From positions 47,678,001 through 47,742,000 of the forward strand of contig OX485804.1 of NCBI GenBank assembly GCA_950295325.1: 64,000 nucleotides of DNA. The letters are read 5' to 3'. Every line of letters starts with the position of its first letter. Positions within the stretch are counted from its first letter, which is position 1. Below, in pieces: positions 1 to 10,995 of this stretch. The notes below the pieces were generated by a model. The model had not been told where the DNA came from. It ran no database searches and worked only from the letters and a program-made list of their open reading frames with translations. The DNA comes from Polytrichum commune (Eukaryota > Streptophyta > Polytrichopsida > Polytrichales > Polytrichaceae). The translations under genes were made by a program, and so were the position numbers.

Positions 1-127
1 AGCCACAAGAACTGACTGGAGGAAATTTCATTGTGAATGGGAATGGCTGAATTAGCATTTAAATTCAATATGCAAAATAATGAACAAGGTGACGTACAAC
101 TGTTAGAATTGCTGCATTAGGTTTTAC

Positions 128-764
128 CTTCAGGGAACAAATAAGCTTTGCTAAGGGCAGGCCGCTCGTAAGGTGCAACCTGTAAATACATATTTATTCT
201 TAGCCAAGTTTGTGAAGGATGTAGGTCATGAAAAAACAGAATTTCTTTCTTTGCAAGCTTAAAGGGATGAGAACGGATCGATTTTTTTGCAGAGAGAAGG
301 ATGTTACCGCTTCTTTGGAAAACATGGCAAGCTCCCCAGGCTTCACACCAAGCTTTACAAACTCTCGGGCCGCATATCCCTGAATATCATGAATTCCAGA
401 CTTTACAAGGAGCTTAAAGAATGGCCACAAATTTCTGACTCCTAATGCTTCAAAGATTACGACATGACCTTTGCCAACATAAAAAGCTGTAAGCCTCCAA
501 AGTGTTCCATTTGATAATGGGCATTCAAACTGTCGGACTCAGAAATCGGTACTCAGAAAACATGTGGTAAGGTTTAAGCATTGGTGACCTTGATGGATAT
601 GTAGGTTGATAATATCAAAACTTAGGTCAAGCTGGTGTCCCCGAATAATTTCTCGAATATCATAAGATTTCCTCATCCTCTCAAATCAAGTACAGAACAA
701 GTTTAGAGCTTACCCCTGAAACCCCGCCGCCAATAAGCACATACTTGCGCAGTATGTCAGCCAT
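128..764 (-). CDS. MDHAR: Monodehydroascorbate reductase, 5' part (exons 1-3)
   Basis: MDHAR reduces the monodehydroascorbate radical to ascorbate with NAD(P)H and FAD in the ascorbate-glutathione cycle. Three exons are visible: 714-764 (17 codons), 308-379 (24 codons) and 128-179 (17 codons plus one base). All join in phase with GT-AG introns. They read a Rossmann FAD motif (KYVLIGGGVSGGYAARE), then LGVKPGELAMFSKEA, then VAPYERPALSKAYLFPEG, which is the diagnostic PYERPALSK segment of plant MDHARs. The start ATG at 764 is the first after a splice acceptor at 798-799 that implies a 5'UTR intron. Only 16 residues precede the FAD glycines, so no chloroplast transit peptide is encoded here; a cytosolic or peroxisomal form is inferred. 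The canonical GGGVSAGYAA has Gly for Ala. The rest of the gene lies beyond base 1. Confidence 0.93.
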
Positions 765-796
765 TTTGCTCTAGCATTCCCTTTCCCAATTACGAA

Positions 797-800
797 TCTG
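797..800 (-). other. Splice acceptor of a 5'UTR intron of MDHAR
   Basis: On the minus strand a pyrimidine-poor but good TGTGTGCAG precedes the 33-base leader of the start codon at 764. This suggests a non-coding first exon upstream and places the 978-1580 repeat inside the leader intron. The matching donor was not located. Confidence 0.5.
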
Positions 801-977
801 CACACAAGTTGAAAGCACCCAAAGGATTATCATAAATAAAGTCTCCGAGGCTAAAGATATCCCCGCTGAAAATAATGAATTGTACAGTGTAATTATGCAA
901 GTAATCTGAGTGAGAAAACTCGGTTATTAACCATCCAAGCAGGAATTATGCAGCCATCTCAAACTACAAAGAATCTC

Positions 978-1580
978 CTAAGCTTGGTATCGTTGAACCC
1001 AAAAACCCACAAATCATCTAACCTTGAAACATCCTGAAATACCTCAGAGATTCTTGCCATGATATTATCCAGATGAATCAAAAGTCAAGGAAATTCAAAA
1101 ATCATCACAACCCACAAGTGACTCCAAGAATTGCCACCTACTTCCACATGTAATCATATCATCGTGTGCCTAACCTTAGTCCTGGTTAAGATATTCAGAT
1201 TTGCATGTCTTTCTTTCTTTTCCAAAAATATTCCCAGCTGAATCGAATGCATGCAGCTTCAAAAACTCGTCAACTTCCTAATCCCCCCAGCTTGGTATTA
1301 CTTGAGCCCACAAATTATTCAACCTTAAAACATCCTGAAATGCAATCCAGATTCTTGCTATAATAATCTCCAGATGAATCAGACATCAAGGAACCTCAAA
1401 AACCACTACAACCCACAAATCACTTGCAACCTACTTCTGAACATAATCATATCACCCTGAGCCTAACCCAATCCTGATTGGGAAATTCAGCCTTCCTTTC
1501 TTTTGCAGAGATATTTCCAGCTCAATCAAAATGCATGCATACTGCAAATATCCCAGGCTTGGCATTCTTGAACTAAATCA
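978..1580. repeat. Tandem repeat of about 300 bp upstream of MDHAR
   Basis: Two diverged units (978-1285 and 1286-1551) share a series of blocks in the same order: AGCTTGGTAT, ACATCCTGAAAT, CCAGATGAATCA, TCATATCA and AATGCATGCA. A third unit begins at about 1553 with AGGCTTGGCATTCTTGAAC and is cut short. By position it probably lies within the leader intron of the reductase gene. Confidence 0.75.
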
Positions 1581-1588
1581 CTCGCCTG

Positions 1589-1810
1589 CTAAGTTATAAC
1601 AATACAGTATGCTTCACCCCTTGCTTCCGATTCTGCTGCCGATCTATGTGAATTGGAATCCAATGAGTGCAGCTCCGATCGCAAGTTATAGTTTAAACGT
1701 GGCCATGATGAAGGGGCAAGCAGAGATTGGGTGCGGCGAAGCGAGACAGGAATCGAACACGTGACCGAGAGAGCCCTCTCTTTGGAGTACATGTGGAGAA
1801 GTGCCCTAAT
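1589..1810 (-). promoter_or_regulatory. Possible non-coding first exon / promoter of MDHAR
   Basis: This stretch is more GC-balanced than its flanks and reads open for 67 codons on the minus strand, but the peptide matches nothing I know. It lies where the first exon or core promoter of the reductase would be expected. No TATA box was identified with certainty. Confidence 0.25.
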
Positions 1811-2223
1811 CAGGGCACCCTTGGGATGTGATTCATTGTCTTTTCTGGGTCCAATAGTTAGTCAACACTTCTTAACCTTGTTTCAAATGTATGTTGGTTA
1901 TTAGTAGGCTGTGGCGGGCACTTCCAACTCCAAAGAATATACATTCAGTTCGTTGGATCAGCTCAAGATTTGTCACGTCTGATATGCAATTGCAAATTGC
2001 AAAGGTTTTCATTTCAAGCTTCGGAATTGGAGTTGAGATGTAAAACTACGAAGAGGTCAAAGTAGAGGATTTCCTTTGATCGATCACATGGACCTTTCAA
2101 TTATGCTAATTTTTGAACCCAGAATGTTCTGTGTTTTTAAGACATGTGTCCAATCCCATCATGACATGTGTCTTTTGGTGTATGTTTTAAGTTTGAGCCT
2201 TGTCATAAACCACTCAAATGTAT

Positions 2224-2683
2224 GGTAGACAAATCCATTTCCACTAACCTCCCCTCCCCCCCAATCCCAATACATAGAGTAGTCCCCTAAGGCCATGAAG
2301 TTCCACACATGTAGATGTCATTTGCTGATATGATAGAAAAAGCCTTGAAGAATGACACATGTAGCCGTCATATTCGTTGTGATGGAAAAAGTAAGTTAAA
2401 AGGGCATTGATTTGGGTTCCTTGAAAAGGGCACTACTTGTACTCAAGTTTTCATCTTGAGTTACCATAAATAGGTCAACCCATGCCATGAATATGGGTTG
2501 GGAGAGAATCTTGCCTTTGAAAATTTACAGTTTTAAAACTTAGAGATCAATTTTTAAATTTTTATTTTTTTGGTTAAACGTTGTGATATCAAATTTCAAA
2601 CATGTGAAAATTCACTCCAATATGACACTTGTACTACACTTATGCAAAATTGCTTATGATTAATGGAAATGGGCTTGTCTACC
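2224..2683. mobile_element. Short element with terminal inverted repeats (GGTAGACAA ends)
   Basis: The left end GGTAGACAAATCCATTTCCA is inverted at the right end (2664-2683) with two mismatches. The 460-bp interior has no coding sequence, and no target duplication could be assigned. The superfamily is unknown. Confidence 0.5.
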
Positions 2684-4879
2684 TTAGATATGCTATTAAG
2701 AAGAGTGACCTAAGGTAGAGAGAGGTTAACGAATAGGCTTGAGAGTAGACTTGAGAAGAATTATTTTGCAACAATAAAACATGATGTTTCAATGATATGG
2801 AGTGGTAAAGATGCTAATTTAAGACAAACATCGGCAATAGGATTGAGATAGAGTGCGATATATGTTTAATCATATTGCCAATACTAGTACTCTGGTTGTT
2901 TTCTTTGGGTTAGTTTTGGAGTGATAGCAAAAGTTTAACTACACAACGTCATTGTCCATATTGCATTGTATAACAACTTAGCTCATGCTTCCAAGATGTA
3001 GCAATCCCCATTGTTGAGGTGAGAGTATTTTGTGGCAAAGAAATACAGAGAAGTGGCAACATTTGATTTTGTACGAAAGTCAACAAAATATTCGCAAGTT
3101 GTGTCATTTAATTGAAGTGGCCACAATCCAATCACCTAAAGGTAGATGACGCTAAAATTCTCACTTCAAGCATTGAGCATAGATTCTTCTTTTAGGATAA
3201 ACAAATGCTAAATTATTCTCGTTAGCAGTTGACAAGGGATTCCAACACAACAACGTTTGTTTTGTGTAAATTCCATATAGAGAGGTTAGACGGGTTCAAA
3301 TTTTTATTGGTTGATAATCCAATACCAACACAAGAGCATGATGTGAAGGTGGTGGACATTCTCAAAACCAATATGTACTTATTGTGCACGATTTTAGTCT
3401 GTTTGGTTTTAGCACCGTCTACCTTATTTTCGATCTCGTAACTCTAAAGAGAGCAAACAAGGAATGAAGGATGGATGACTTCTTGTGCCAATGTTGAATA
3501 CCCAAGGTCCAATGACCAAACTTTATTAGAAAATGGGAGTAGTTTGATGTAACCATTCCTAAATCCGCTACCCACCTTAAACATACACCTTTATTTGATT
3601 GGCTTGTGATTAGGTGTGGAACTAAGAATAGACACCAAAACGACATGTGATTCAAAAGAGATTGGACTGTATGCTCAAAAATCGTTAACCATTTTACATC
3701 CACTAATCAACATGATTGGGGGAGACCTAAATGATCATTCAATAAGAAAAATAATCTTGACTATGACAATGGATAAAATAATCATATAAGCTCCATAGAT
3801 TACGAAGAGAATAGCTACATACACAACTTGGATTTGCTAATAAAATCACACCAATTGTGTGATTCATCCTCAGAGAAGTGGTGCAGAGCTAAAAGTTTTT
3901 GTTTGAGGCACACGACAAATGCAGCACTATACCACAGAAGAAGGCTTCATCCGACACATTAATATGATATTCTTTGTGGAAATTGGGGACATTGGTCACT
4001 TGTGATCTTCAAGCAGGCTCATAACCTTCAACTGTAGCGTCAATCAATTGACCTTGGAATTACACCTCCAAGACCGAACTCAGTAGTGGACAAATCAATA
4101 TTCATCGCTTACAAGCAATTGATGGGCCCATGAATATTTTGCACACATTTCTTAGGAGATTATGTTCCAGGAAGCTCGAATTCTTGGCTGAATCTGATGT
4201 GGTTTGGATCCAGTCTCTTTTTGCAGAAGAGAGCAAAGTGTATGTGTCGACTAATGGTAGAGAGGATCAAAGACATAGTCAAAAAATTTACAGCGACGGT
4301 TTCACGTCTGATTTAAAGACATTGCCATGTTCGATTCATGGATTCCTCGGTTGCTTCGAATTGGCTTTTGAAAATTAGGTCACAGTATGGCACTAAGTTC
4401 CTTAAGATGCAAGCATGTGGTGTGACATAGCTGTGCGCCGCACAATTTGAGTTGTGATGTTGCTTGAAGGTGTGCATGAAGAGACTCTGCAAATTGTAGC
4501 ATTGGACTTGAAATATGCTACATAAAATAGTGAATCTTAAGCTTGATGCCTAAGTATTGCATCCAATAGTCACCAATGATGGATCTCACGTGAGAAGAGT
4601 ATGGTTGTGCACTCCTGGTATGGTTACTGCATCTATAATTGTCCTCTTAAGCATAGTTATTCTTATTGAATTCCCTTGATTTTGTGGTCGCATCTTAGGA
4701 TATGGTTTGATCATAGGTGTTTTCAACATTAGTCCTAAATTCTTATGTTCATACCCTGTTGGTTTTAGGCAAGAATATGTGAATTTTGTTAAAAGTTTGG
4801 ATAAGGGTCACAAATTAGATATAATTATCACAATACGACGACTCGTCTTCATATTATAACATGGTAGCCAAATATAATA
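2684..4879. other. Intergenic, no gene recognised; one repeat fragment
   Basis: No recognisable coding sequence. An open frame at 4130-4378 (82 codons, plus strand) has no identifiable domain. Bases 3605-3800 are a degraded copy of a dispersed repeat also seen at 7985-8210, 23505-23760 and, reversed, in the 40.3-44.9 kb family; shared blocks include TTAGGTGTGGA, GAGATTGGACT and TCAACATGATTG. Confidence 0.5.
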
Positions 4880-5276
4880 ATGAAGGTGAGTCGAAGACCA
4901 TTCACAATAATGTCACAGAAGTTGAGTGTTGAAGGATTAGGATCGCCTCCAGAGACATCGAACCTTAGATTTTCAATTTATGATTTGCGGTCTGTCAAGA
5001 AAGATATAGCAAACGTGTTTGATGCAGCCGAGCATGGTGATAGTCGTGCCATCATGAAATTTTCCAAGGCCAAAAATTTCAATGTCGATGCCAAGGTACG
5101 TAATGACGTAGCTTACTTCCACATACACAACCTATTCATCACAAACTCCTACATTCAAATATTGATACGAATTTCACATTGTTTTACTCACATGAATCTA
5201 CAATTTTGAATCAATGACTATCAAACATATGATTGTAGTTTTAATTTTTTATTTCTTAACTTTATAGTTACAAGGT

Positions 5277-6160
5277 CTAAGAGGTTGAAATATAAGTTAA
5301 ACTCGTGTCAAATGAATCAGTAGCTAAATGTTGAGTAAACGTTATAGGATATAAAACCCAAAAAGGAAATACCATCACCAAGTCACACATTAAACAACAA
5401 TCACTTGCAGTTTGAGATGTACGCACAATCGTCACCTTATATCCCCAACGTGAAGCGTCTCTCATCCACACTATGGGGGAGAGGGGGCGATTTTGAGAAA
5501 AAATTCTCACACACACAACCTTCTTACAAATAGAATGGGACAACAAAGTAACATCATCGAACTAGTAAGAATTTTACTACTAGGTTGTCAATTTGGGAAT
5601 TTGCTTCAATGGGTTTTGTTTCTAATATAAGGTTTGTCATGTCAATAAGAACATCTTGTGAGGCTTCAATTGAGATCCAAGGGGGGTATTGAGACCCAAC
5701 CTGAATCCTATTCAACTTTTGAGCTTGGGGTGGGCATGTGTCCAACCTCAACTTATATTGGCATCCATTGTATTAGGGTTGGATTGGCATGTGGTCCTTC
5801 CTCAACGTACATTGTCATCCTATATTGAGTTGTTGGGGTTGGGGATGGCATGGATAACATTTTCGGTCCACTGCTATTGTTTGTTTTATAATTTCAGTTA
5901 AGTCTCTCCTTCATCAATGTTGCGACACAATGGAGTAATTTTTTTAGCCTTTTGATTTCACCTATTTTGAGGAGAGCCCTCTACATGTCCACCCTTGACC
6001 TCCCTATGATCTCATATTCAAACTGATATCTTGAATGGTAGAGAATACAACGAGAATGATTTTCCATTTTTTTTCCACTAGATAAAAGAAATTGAAGAAC
6101 GTTATGTGTGGCTCTTCCTCGACTTACATTGTCATCCAACATTGAGGTGTTGAAAATGAG
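5277..6160. repeat. Internally repetitive intronic stretch
   Basis: A phrase of about 80-100 bases recurs three times: CCTCAAC/GTTGAGG-type text followed by ACATTGTCATCC and TTGAG(G/T)TGTTG, near 5745, 5815 and 6120. No coding sense was found. Confidence 0.4.
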
Positions 6161-6370
6161 GTCAAGGGTGGAGTGACCTTGCTTTAATGTAACTATAATG
6201 TGTTGGAGTTGTGTAATAAGCTTTAGTCTTCTTGATTAGACTCGGTTGCTTTGGCCTTTCAACCTCTTCCTCTTCCCATCCTTCTTTTGGAGTGCATATG
6301 TGGTGTCCCAATGCCTTCAGGCTTTGGTCTTGTGTTTCTTTTACTTTTAACTTTGGTGAAGCCTTCTCAA

Positions 6371-6587
6371 TACACCACTTATGACATTTAGTGTCACTCA
6401 TTATTCATGATTACACAATGCTACAACTTTTTAATATTGATGTAATGTTTTACCAAGTAAAGATGTAAGTACTCTATAATATCCACACAACCAATTTGAC
6501 CTTTGTTGATAAGAAAATGAGATCTATGTAAATAGTTATAGCGTTACGTAATTATAATAAGTGACACTAAATACCATAAATGGTGTA
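6371..6587. mobile_element. MITE, CTACACC/GGTGTAG family, copy 1
   Basis: The 28-bp ends, TACACCACTTATGACATTTA... and its complement, differ at about three positions over 217 bp. The same ends recur at 22760, 23252, 24441, 36790 and (partly) 47105. No target duplication can be fixed. Confidence 0.7.
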
Positions 6588-6815
6588 GCTTGTTGAGATC
6601 AATTCATCACCACACAGGATCGATATGGAAGAACAGCATTGATATGGGCTTGTGATTGTGGACATTTGCCATGTGTTGAGTCCCTCCTTCGATTGAGCGC
6701 ATCCATACATCTTCCCGATTCTCACACTGGGAGGTGAGACCCTAACCAACTTACATTCTTCGGACTATCAATTGACATGCAGTTCGCCATGAATCTCATG
6801 AAACATTGCACATAA

Positions 6816-7369
6816 GGGCCACTTCACACATGAGCCAAGAGCCGTGACCTTGTAATGGTGAGGACCCTTGACTCTCATCCAAAGGCCGTACCATGGGTGT
6901 TGGGAAAGCCATTTTATATAGTCTTGGGTCCTCCAGCATAGTGTGAAGTGAGAATGAACCATGTGGCGGGACCATTGCATATTTTGTTGGCGGAAAAAGA
7001 GGGGAGGATTTGGTTTAATATAATATGTCTTCAAGTTTATTAATTTAAGATAACTACTTGGTGGTGTTTGTCTGTCCTGGAATCTGTCCTGCTGGAAAAA
7101 ATATTAAAAAAGTCATGGTCTCCCAGAATTTGCGTCAAGCCCACCTCTTGGAGGTGGGTATGACGCAAATTCCGGTAGACCATGCACCCTTATCCACAAC
7201 TAGCCATGTAGGACTCCATGTAGACTTTTCATCCACGAACTTTTCTTTGGGCCTTTAGGCCTTCACCTCCTAGTGTGAAGTGAACTTGGACGGTCTCCGC
7301 CTTTTTGACCAATGAGAGCCCTTACATTGCCATGGTCAAGGGCCTTCAGCCTTGTGTGTGAAGTGGCCC
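6816..7369 (+). mobile_element. Tourist-like (PIF/Harbinger) MITE, family A, copy 1
   Basis: The ends GGGCCACTTCACACA and TGTGTGAAGTGGCCC are perfect inverted repeats flanked by TAA at 6813-6815 and 7370-7372. A 3-bp TAA duplication and GGG-starting ends are the hallmark of PIF/Harbinger MITEs. Copies 2 (20775-21280) and 3 (23915-24406, reversed) match along their length. An internal imperfect hairpin (7117-7184) with roughly 33-base arms is peculiar to this copy. No transposase is encoded. Confidence 0.88.
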
Positions 7370-7439
7370 TAACTTTGCACATCTACACGCCAATTGTGTT
7401 GTCATAACAATGGTATCTTCAAAACGCCACAGTCATGGC

Positions 7440-8345
7440 CAAGGTCTTAAATGGTTCCACTTCTCCACCACACAATTAGTGCAAGATGATTAGCAAAATC
7501 AAACTGAGGTTGGAGTCAATTTCCTCATGATACTTAGTGCTCATATGAATATCTCATTCGTTGTCAATGTGAAGATTTTTTTGATTCTTAAGTGATGATA
7601 TTGGACTTTCCCCTGACAAATCACAATTTTTGAGAAAGTAGTGAACAATCTCTTTTAAAATACATGTTTTGTAGTGGTTGTTCTTAGCGTCACACCTAAC
7701 CACACACCGTCACTCAAATGTAGGTGTCCATTTAAGATCAGTAGTCAAATTGGTTTGCTTACAGTTTTGTACTACAATTCTAACGGCATTATAATCACAC
7801 AACATTTGGGTGGTCTCCACCCTGTTCACCAATAAGAGATTTTAGCTTTTCATGGTCACGGGCCCTCAAACTCTAGTGTAAAGTGGCCATAAGTGTGGAA
7901 ACAATTGCCCAATGAAGCAAGGTTAACATGTTTAATTTGGTTATTGTTCTTAATTGGAACCTATATCTATGTGGTATATGGTTAGGTGTGGATCCAAGAA
8001 CATAGACCCAAAAGACACGTGTTTAAAGGAGATTGGACTATGTGTTCAAATATGATACTCATTCTATGTTTAGTAGTCAACATAATTGGGGTGGGGGGGG
8101 GGGAGGGGGTGTATATGATCATTTAATGAACACAAGAATCTTCACTTTGAAATGAATAAGATATTCATACCAGCTCCAATTTTTTTTTGACAAAAGTATC
8201 TACGGTCTCAATTTGAATTTGCAAACCATCTCATACTAAGTGCATGTTTCATACCCTAGGAGAAGTGGGCAAGTTGAAAAAACAACATTTAAGATCAATA
8301 TAGCTTCAAGGGAAGTAAATCATGTTTAATGATTTGTGAAACTGC
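7440..8345. repeat. Degraded dispersed repeats and a partial family-A end
   Basis: Bases 7440-7760 resemble the 40.4-40.7 kb repeat (GCAAGATGATTAGCAAA; GCTCATATGAATA). Bases 7800-7895 resemble the right end of the Tourist-like element at 6816. Bases 7985-8210 are another dispersed copy (GACACGTGTTTAAAGGAGAT), interrupted by a G-rich run at 8087-8109. No gene seen. Confidence 0.5.
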
Positions 8346-8399
8346 AGAACTGCTATACATTGGGCAGCTCGTGCTGGCAGCTTGCCTATTGTCAGTATC

Positions 8400-9390
8400 C
8401 TATGATTGAAGTGACTTGTATTTTTGAAAGTATATCTTACACCCAAAATATCATTAAAAACCCCTATATCCTAAGAATATTTTGAGCATCAGTTGAGAAT
8501 GAATTTAGGTAAGGTGATTGCACCTATCTTGAACTATGACTTGTCATGGATGTTATTGTATATGTACATATCTAAATATGAAACATACATGTATAAAAGA
8601 AAACCATTATAGGCCATTGATCATTTTCACTTCAATAATTCAAATGGTAACATCCACATAGACTCCAAAAATTAATAAACAAAATGTTCATGTTCCCTAT
8701 TTGGATTTTTTAATGTGTTCAAGGGACATTTATTTTGTTATGAAACCTCTACATATGTTGACACACAAATAATGTATAAGTTAATCCTTACACAAATATT
8801 ATTTGTCCCATGCCGCTAGTACCTACCTACTAATTTTGAATTCCTAATGCAAATGCTTAAATGTAAAATATGTTGAAGGCATTGACCATAACTCAATAGA
8901 AGGGGGAACAATAAAGTTAGCTTTAAAATTTTATATTTTATATAGAGGGTGAAACACAAAACAAAACAAAACAAATTCGAGTCTCATAGACAATCCCGGT
9001 CTTGCATAGTTTGCCTCGTCCATGTTAAGACGTATAAATAAAGACATCCTCCTAATTTTGACCTCACTAGTGTCTGGTCTTAAGTTTTCTCTTGGGAACA
9101 TGTAAATTAAACCCTGACACTTCTTGCAAGCCCGGAAAAATTGCAAGGTTGGTGAACCTAACATGTCTATATCCGGAGTGTTTGTTGGAGCCAGAGAGTT
9201 TCCAACTAACACACCAAAGGCACGATGTACCTTCAAATAATGGATGGTTGCTCTTGTCCTTTTAAGGAGAACTTTAACATGTCTATAATATTTGAATTAT
9301 TTATAACCTGTTGTGTTGTTATGATATTTGTACCTAGAGAAAACAATAACATTAAGTATATGTTGGGCACTTGACATGGTCCACGTGATA
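8400..9390. other. Intronic or intergenic, nothing recognised
   Basis: AT-rich sequence between ankyrin islands B and C. The open frame at 8931-9236 (minus) has no recognisable domain. Confidence 0.4.
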
Positions 9391-9639
9391 GAGTTGCTCA
9401 TCCAGTATGGAATCGATTTCAAGAAGGCTGATAATTTCGGCCTAACTCCTCTTTACTTAGCCAAGTCGAAAGGATTTGAAGGAGAAGCTGTGTTCAAGTA
9501 TTTGCTGAGTGAGGGGGCACCCTACAATGAAATCAAATCTATTGATGTACACAAAATAGAGCAAGAAATTTTAGAAAAAATGGCCCAACTCACTGATGAG
9601 TCTTCTCAATCAGATCCAGACCTGTCCAGGACATAAAGG

Positions 9640-10238
9640 TAAGGTAAGTGTGAAGAGGATAGAACAAAATCAATCCACATTCTGGAACAGCAATTAAGTC
9701 CTAGTCTTCTTAAGACATGCCCCTCATTGAGTTTTATATAATCTGAGATGGTTAGCGAGTCAAGAGACTTGTTAGCTTAAAGGGTACTTTTTGGTATTTT
9801 GCCAAACACATTCAACATGGAATTACTCAGGAGCCCTGCAGATACATGTTTCAACTGGTTGTATGCTCTTTTTGAGCATGCGTTGGGCTTTTTTAATAGG
9901 TATCAAATGTGTTGAACAACCTCTAAAATATAAAGTAAACAAGTTGTGGCTGGTGCAACGTGAAGTGTTTGAGTTCATTGGTGTCATTTTGTTGTGCCCT
10001 TAACCTCACGTGTAACTTAAGAGTTGCAATCAGAGGATGCTACGGCATTTACTATTCTCACATGAACCCCAACCTCTCACACAAACCCAAACCTCTCTGT
10101 TTTGGTGTACCCGCCCCCTTCCTCCTACCCTAGGAACTATCATTTTAAGATTGAAAGGTTGTAAGTTTTTGTGACATTCCATAACGTCAACAGAACATCT
10201 CATTTCCAATGATTTCCAGAACAATAAGCCCGACTTCT
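9640..10238. other. Intergenic between ankyrin remnant and DUF936 gene
   Basis: No coding sequence recognised. The 3' ends of a plus-strand and a minus-strand gene converge here. No terminator signal was assigned with confidence. Confidence 0.4.
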
Positions 10239-10995
10239 TTGAATTTATGATTGCTACTGATCAACATGAGTCAAGATAGTACAAAAGGCGCACTTCAACA
10301 TTTAGGCAACATCTCTGAGTAGAGAATCGATGTGGAACATCATAACCAAAAGAATACACAAGGAGGGAGAGCAACATATGGATGTGATGTCAGAGATTAG
10401 TGACAATGGAGCTTATTCTAAGGATCACCTTCTCAATGCAATTTGAAAGTTAGCTGTGAGTTTATGACAAAACACTCCCTAAAGCGGATGCCACAGACTC
10501 CATGTGCTCTAAGAGAATTTGTGTATTTTACATTTTAAGCTCATCTTGGTTTCAGACTGTCAGGTGTCCAGCCCCTCCTCCTTCCCTTCATCTAGCCTTT
10601 GTTGAATTTATTGTTGCTACTGATCAACATGGTACAAAAACACCCATACTTACGTGGAACATTGCAACAAAAGGAATATGAGAGGAGGGAGAGTAGCAAA
10701 TGTATGTGACTTTGTGATCAATGACAATGGAGCTTATTCTAAGGGATCACCTTCTCAATAGTATTTGAAAATTGTTGGACCCTACTAAATACATGATGAG
10801 CCTGATTACGAGTCTCTTCGACCCATGTGGCTACTAGGGGTTTTAGCTGCGATTATAACGGATGAAACATTCCCTAAAGCCGATGCCGCGGACTCCACGT
10901 GCTCTAATAAAAACTCGTATATCTTTCGTTTTAACCTCACCTTGGTTTCCGCCATTTGCGGGTCCAGCCCCTCCTCCTTCACTTGATCTAACCAG
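10239..10995. repeat. Tandem duplication covering the 3' end of the DUF936 gene
   Basis: Unit 1 (10239-10600) and unit 2 (10602-10995) begin alike (TTGAATTTATxxTTGCTACTGATCAACATG). They run through AATGACAATGGAGCTTATTC and end alike in the coding text that reads CCTAAAGC(G/C)GATGCC and CCAGCCCCTCCTCCTTC. Unit 2 contains the functional last codons and stop of DUF936. Unit 1 carries a decayed copy of the same coding stretch (about 10475-10600) and lacks about 85 bp around the stop. Confidence 0.82.

Larger units (their letters stand above)
4880..9636 (+). pseudogene. Ankyrin-repeat protein gene, fragmentary exons, probably decayed
   Basis: Three islands read as parts of ankyrin repeats, a protein-interaction fold. 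Island A (4880-5095; ATG at 4880 or 4910) encodes IANVFDAAEHGDSRAIMKF and ends DAK at a GTACGT donor. Island B (8348-8394) follows a TGCAG acceptor and encodes TAIHWAARAGSLPIV, a near-perfect repeat helix. Island C (9392-9636) encodes LLIQYGIDFKKADNFGLTPL, a second repeat (FKYLLSEGA), and an acidic tail ending DPDLSRT and a stop. B joins C in phase to give IVKLLIQYG, with a weak A|GTATCC donor. A does not join B: the donor is phase 0, B needs two more bases, and a TGA lies just upstream of B. Either an exon was missed or the gene is broken. The introns are full of repeats, including the 6371 and 6816 elements. Confidence 0.6.
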
